DNA of 64,000 nt from Amphimedon queenslandica. Its lineage: Eukaryota; Porifera; Demospongiae; Haplosclerida; Niphatidae. Position 1 is the first letter of the stretch, and each line of letters starts with the position of its first letter. The DNA lies in contig NW_003546250.1 in NCBI RefSeq assembly GCF_000090795.2, positions 124,001 through 188,000 on the forward strand, in the 5' to 3' direction. The position numbers and the translations under genes are program-made. This document shows, one piece after another, positions 59,449 to 64,000 of the stretch. Below the pieces are notes generated by a model. It was not told where the DNA came from. It did no database searches and saw only the letters and a program-made list of their open reading frames with translations.

Positions 59449-59751
59449 AGCACCTAACACGAAAGAGCACGTGTTAATGGGCGAAATTTGTATGGGCGTG
59501 GCCATATGCCGCCCGTGCGCGTGCGTCACTAAACTATCAAGTCAACAAAATGGCGTAGTTTGGAAAGGATTGCCCATGTGTCTACTCTACACTACTCGTA
59601 GTTATTTGTTGCTTCTTGCTACTGTAACTATTATTACTTATGTAATATAATACTAATAATAATTAATACTTAATAATCCTAACAGCTGAAAAATTAGTAA
59701 AATCCTAAAATGAAAAATGTGCCGAGATGGGCCGACATTAATGCTGTTCCA
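59449..59751. other. Spacer between the PPM1G start and the PDI stop
   Basis: 303 bp, including cgcccgtgcgcgtgcgtcac near 59509-59528, a GC-rich spot likely in the PPM1G promoter. No gene. Confidence 0.4.
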
Positions 59752-61276
59752 TTATAGTTCATCTCTTGGTAGTTGTATCCTGGCCTTGGACCTCAGCCAA
59801 CCGAAGAGGTCTATGTCATCTTTAGGAACAGGGTCTATCTTTATCAGATCAGTCTCTCCTTTCGATCCTTTTGGGGAGTAAAAAAACGTTGGGAGATCAT
59901 CAAATTTGAAGTGGTCAAACGAGACGTCATTGAGTTCCACGTTTATGCTACCAAAGACAACGGTTTTATCTTTCTTAAAGAACTTCCTTGCGGCAGTGTC
60001 GAACCATTCAGCTGCATCTCTGCAATCAGACACACTAGGAATACACATCATGACAATGACCGAATTCTTGGGATTGTAGACTATTTTATCAAAGGTAGTC
60101 CCTACGACTGTCTTCACTGGGCCTGTGTTCTTTTTAGGGGGAATCTCAGAATTATAATACGGCTTAAGGTCTCCGGAGAAAAAATCTTCAACGAATTCGG
60201 TTAAAGAGTCCTTAGTGAGTTCTTCAGTGAGGCGGTACTTCTTAGGGCCTGGGGCATAAATACCTACGGCTACATCTTCACCCCAGGAAGCAAATCCAAG
60301 TGCTTTTAGGTCAGGTTGGAACTCTGCTTCATTCGCTATAGCAAAGGCAAGATCAGAGTCTTTATATTTGACAGCAACATCAGCCACTAATGAATGCCAA
60401 TACTTGGTGTCTATAAGAGGAAGAAAGAGAGAGATTAGTAAAAACTGTCTTTGGCCAATAAAGGCACAATCATTACTAAATGATTACAATTATTACCTTT
60501 TCTAAAATCAAAGTCCCAATTTACATCATAATAAGCAACCAGTAATGGCCGATACTTATAAGCCCTGAGGTGATTATCCCTTGTCATCTGTCCGACTAGC
60601 GACCTAATGCCAGACTGATAAGCTTTCATTAAACTGGTGGGCGTCTCTCCTTCATCTGTGTCATGAATGATGGTGTATCCCAATTCGTATTTAGTAAGCG
60701 CCTGCTTCGGTTGGAAAATAACAACACTGTTCAATGGGAAGGAGAGTTTCTGAGCTATGGCTGGATCTGTTGTGTGTCCAAGATGTAGATCTAAACGTGC
60801 TTCGTTGCCAGATTTGAGAAAGGTCTTTAAAGCATCAGCACTTGTTTCTGGTGAGAAGAACCCAACACCGCGAGCCTCAGTATCTGATTTAATGAAGGAC
60901 TTCACTTCATCCAGGGTTTCCATAAACACTGAACTGGGGCCAGACTGTCTTTCCATGTAGCTAACAATACCTTTAGTAAATAAATGAATAAATAAATTCA
61001 TTAATGAGTTAACAAAGTGCAGCAAATAAAAATTTACATGCACTGCAATTATGTACACAAAAGCAAAAGTATTAAGGAAAAGTTAACATCATACATATAA
61101 TTATTTTAGTTATTATTATAAAATATCAGTGAGAGAGAAAAGGGCAACAAAAAGAGGAGAAAATATACAGAAAGGAGGAGAGGGAGAACCTGAAAACAAA
61201 ACAAAAAGCAAAACAAAAAGGAACAAAATAAACAAAAAGTGAAATAGACCCATCCACCTCAGGGGGAGGAGAGGAG

Positions 61277-61333
<57 letters not shown>

Positions 61334-62280
61334 TTCTTCTTGTGGTCCAGTATAGTTATACACTTCACCATATCTGAGCATTACCAAATATGGATACTGC
61401 TGTAGTCCAAATCTCTTGGTGAGGTCCATGTTGTCTGGTACATTAATTGTACCAAGAGGAACTGGAGGGTCGTTCTTAGCCAGTCGCCTAGCAGCTGCAA
61501 CAAAATGAGGCTCTAATCTTTTACAAGGCATACACCTGTGAATTAATTAATTAACGAGGTCATTTTAATTGAATGTTAATCTTACTCTTTTACAAAGAAT
61601 TCTACTAAAATTAATTCCGTGTTTTTAGTGATCTCGTCAAAATTAGCATCAGTCAGTTCAAGGACAGGATTATCAGCGAGATCACTTTTATCCTTCTCGC
61701 TCAAAAAATATTTTAAAAGACCTAAAAATAACAAAAAATAAAAATAATTTTCTAAATTATTTGAATACTCAAACCTTCGTAGCTTTCTTCTCCAGCAGGT
61801 CCTCCATAGTCAAAAATTGCTCCTCGTCTGAAAAACCTCACACCAGGCAGTACAGGGATCTGGTACTTCGCTTGAGTCTCTTTCTCTGTTCCGATATTGA
61901 GTTTAGCAAAAGTGACGTTGTGCTCTTCTTTCAGAGTCTTTGCTAATCTTTGAAATGTAGGCAGCAACTTTTGACAATGTACACACCTACAAAATAATAA
62001 TAATAATTAACAATAAAAATTAATTAAAATCATTAATAAAGGTGATAATAATTCAATCTAATTAAGATATTAATTATAATTTTATCTCTCCCTCCTCTCC
62101 TCACCAGTCTGCATAAAATTCTACTATCATGAATTCTGGTTCCTTAACAGCATCTTCAAAAGTCTCATCAGTGAGTTCCACCATGTAGTCATTGCTTCCC
62201 TCAACCTCCTCAGATTTTACCATTAAACAGCCTATCAATAATAAAGATAACAAGATTTGAAGAAGCAGCTTGAAAGACAT
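59752..62280 (-). CDS. PDIA4-like: ER protein disulphide isomerase, ERp72 (PDIA4)-like with a degenerate third thioredoxin site, 6 exons
   Basis: Exons (minus) 62105-62280, 61775-61986, 61586-61721, 61330-61535, 60497-60970 and 59752-60410 give 620 aa (human PDIA4 645). A signal peptide (MSFKLLLQILLSLLLIGCLM) and the ER-retention end RDEL are present. Domains: first thioredoxin domain EFMIVEFYADWCVHCQKLLP (site CVHC); second LILVEFFVKECMPCKRLEPH (site CMPC, with E in place of the usual W before the first C); b/b' domains (SSVFMETLDEVKSFIKSDTE, YKYRPLLVAYYDVNWDFDFR, YWHSLVADVAVKYKDSDLAF); and a last domain in which the expected WCGHC is replaced by MMCIPSVSDCRDAAEWFDT. It probably folds or reduces secretory proteins. 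Head to head with NEK10, 161 bp apart. Confidence 0.88.
61275..61328. repeat. (ATT)n microsatellite in a PDI intron
   Basis: Pure ATT triplets directly at the exon 4 donor (gtaataataat on the minus strand). Confidence 0.95.
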
Positions 62281-62441
62281 GTCCCTGGTCTTTTCTAGTC
62301 CGCCCTCTCTCTCTTTCTATTGGTCTACTCGTGACTACTCGCCCTCTTATTTCTGTGACTCGCCTCTTCCCCACTGAAGAGCCCCACCTTTCGCACCTTC
62401 TTGAGCCACGCCTACAATTGAGCCCCACCCTCTGGTAAATA

Positions 62442-64000
62442 ATGGAGGCACTACAGGACTTTACTTTTAAATTTAAAAAAGAGAGAGATTTCAAAACAAT
62501 CAAAGAAGCAGACCAGGTTCTATTGCTGTAAATTATCAATTACTCTCTCACAGTTTCTGCTAGATATCATGTCTCATCTCTCCTCGTCATCCTGGGCTGC
62601 TACAAGTGAAGGCGACAAGTTGATTCTCTTCAGTTGCTTGAGATTATTAATGAGAGATGGTGTACTTTTAGGAAAGTTCATCTCCAACAGCTCTTCCCTA
62701 GTTGTATTATTACAGGTAAAAGAAGGAAGAGTCTGTTTTTATTCTATTATTATTGCTATTTTAGGAGCTTCAAAGTGCAACTCACAGCTATTTGTCCAGC
62801 ACTGATAAGGATTCTTCACTGATCATTGAACTAACTAGTACATATTGTACTTGCTATTATTTCCCCTTATTCTATCTCTCTTGCAGATATTGTACAGAAG
62901 TTGAGTCATACCCATTCCTCCCACTCTGCCCTGATTGACTGGGAGTCCCACAAGCAGCTCCTCTTCCTCCTTTCAGCTCACAGCACTCACTTGCTTCAGT
63001 CGTCCATCAACAGTCTTGTTAACTTGGGAAAGAAGCAACAAGGAAGGAAGGCCATTTTGGATTGCTATCCAATAGACTCACTCCTTCACATCTTAGACAC
63101 AAATGGCGCCAATAATAAAGAAATTCAAAACCCCGTTTCTGACCTTCTCCTCCTTCTCAGTCAAGAGGGAGCCATGAGACAGCAAGCAAAAGAGCAGGAC
63201 CTCCTTTCAACATGTCTCTCTCTACTCCAGTTCACAACACTAGGTTCTTATGTAAAGGGCAGACTCCTGGAGATGCTTGATTGGGTTATTGATGATGAAG
63301 AACTGACAGACGAGTTTAGAGAGCTTGGAGGCATACCAGTTATACTGATACTCATCAGTCCTCAGTCACTTTGTCTCAAGGAGAGTTTGGACGATGCTAG
63401 GATATTGAAGGCATCTCTCTCTCTCCTCACTCGTCTTTCATTGAATGACATGAATGCTAAACAGATCATTGAGAGCAATGGCTTGTATCTCATTTCACAT
63501 TATCTGGTGCAAATTGAAGGAGACCATGAGCTGAAACTGTACTGCTTAAGAGCCATGAGATATCTCTTCAGTTTAGAAAGGAACAGACGATTTTTAAAGA
63601 TATTTTTCCCGCTACCAATATTTGAGAAGTTCATCAGTATTGGACACTATGTTCATAATCTTTCTGCTTATTCTGATCTGGCACAGTCATTATCCGAACT
63701 TTCCGACGACGAGAAATTAGCTTTAACGACCAATCAGAAATCATTAAATCACACAAACTGTCCATTAAGAGTTATCGGCGAGTATGAAGTCCTTGAGTTG
63801 CTAGGTACAGGCGCTTACGGCAGTGTCTATAAAGTACGTAAAGGACCTCCTCGTGGCAGCAACTTCTATGCTTTAAAGGAAATCCAAATGACTCATCCAT
63901 CACTGGCAGGTTGCAGCAGTTTAGAGGAAAGGAATGGAAGCATTGGAAAGATAATGAGTGAAGTGTCTATGATACACAAGAAACTGAGACACCCAAACAT
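62442..64000 (+). CDS. NEK10: NEK10-like protein kinase (ARM repeats + kinase), 5' part, cut by the window edge
   Basis: Exons 62442-62516, 62554-62715, 62765-62837 and 62887 to beyond the edge. The first about 450 residues are helical ARM-like repeats (LDIMSHLSSSSWAATSEGDK, ALIDWESHKQLLFLLSAHST, ELGGIPVILILISPQSLCLK, ASLSLLTRLSLNDMNAKQII, ELKLYCLRAMRYLFSLERNR). The kinase domain opens with YEVLELLGTGAYGSVYKVRK (glycine loop) and the ATP-binding lysine in FYALKEIQM, then IMSEVSMIHKKLRHPN with the helix-C glutamate. ARM repeats before a NEK-type kinase are the NEK10 arrangement. NEK10 acts in DNA-damage checkpoints and ciliary function. The large fourth exon is unusual for this window, where most exons are about 100 bp. 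Confidence 0.88.

Noticed and set aside
62281-62441. ER-stress element in the PDI promoter
   Set aside because: A CCAAT box is present on the minus strand (near 62319-62323), but no CCACG follows at the required spacing.

Overview
The window looks like a compact, AT-rich metazoan genome, most likely a sponge (demosponge such as Amphimedon). This is an inference. Protein families typical of animals are present (INSIG, spartin, TUSC2, RIF1, NEK10, a BOULE-like protein). Genes are separated by only about 70-500 bp. Most introns are only 45-150 bp, with GT-AG ends and AT-rich interiors. I see no bacterial operons, CRISPR array, rRNA or tRNA genes, and no recognisable retrovirus-like element.

Layout: CWF19L2 (-, cut by the left edge), ADH5 (+), a bacterial-type amidohydrolase (+), ARL5 (-), spartin (+), an intronless zinc-ribbon/membrane protein (+), a small secreted protein (-), an RIIa-fold protein (+), a BOULE-like RRM protein (+), CUL2 (+), a dynamin-like GTPase (-), TUSC2 (+), USP19 (+), RIF1 (+), TMEM106 (+), INSIG (-), a SENP1/2 protease (-), KAT14 (+), a small GNAT acetyltransferase (-), a small secreted helical protein (-), PPM1G (-), an ERp72-like PDI (-) and NEK10 (+, cut by the right edge). 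Several pairs are head to head with very short shared promoters (CWF19L2/ADH5, ARL5/spartin, GTPase/TUSC2, SENP/KAT14 with 68 bp between start codons, PDI/NEK10). The genes are housekeeping or regulatory and do not form one pathway; neighbours are probably linked only by shared promoters.

The most striking structure that genes do not explain is a dispersed family of tandem repeats centred on a perfect palindrome with a CTATAG middle. It occurs at eight loci, and all eight lie inside introns (amidohydrolase, CUL2, USP19, RIF1, TMEM106, INSIG, KAT14, PPM1G). Two sub-families are visible: units of 186 bp, and units of about 176 bp. In the CUL2 array the palindrome changes length (12, 20 or 22 bp) but stays perfectly symmetrical, while the rest of the unit keeps its length.

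Other points worth attention: an in-frame TGA in the acetyl-CoA loop of KAT14 with conserved coding sequence on both sides; a GC-AG intron in ADH5 whose position is fixed by the zinc-cysteine spacing; a duplicated splice acceptor in CUL2; loss of the third CxxC in the PDI; and a BOULE-like germline RNA-binding gene. Exon limits were read by eye from splice consensus plus protein similarity, so single-base errors are possible.
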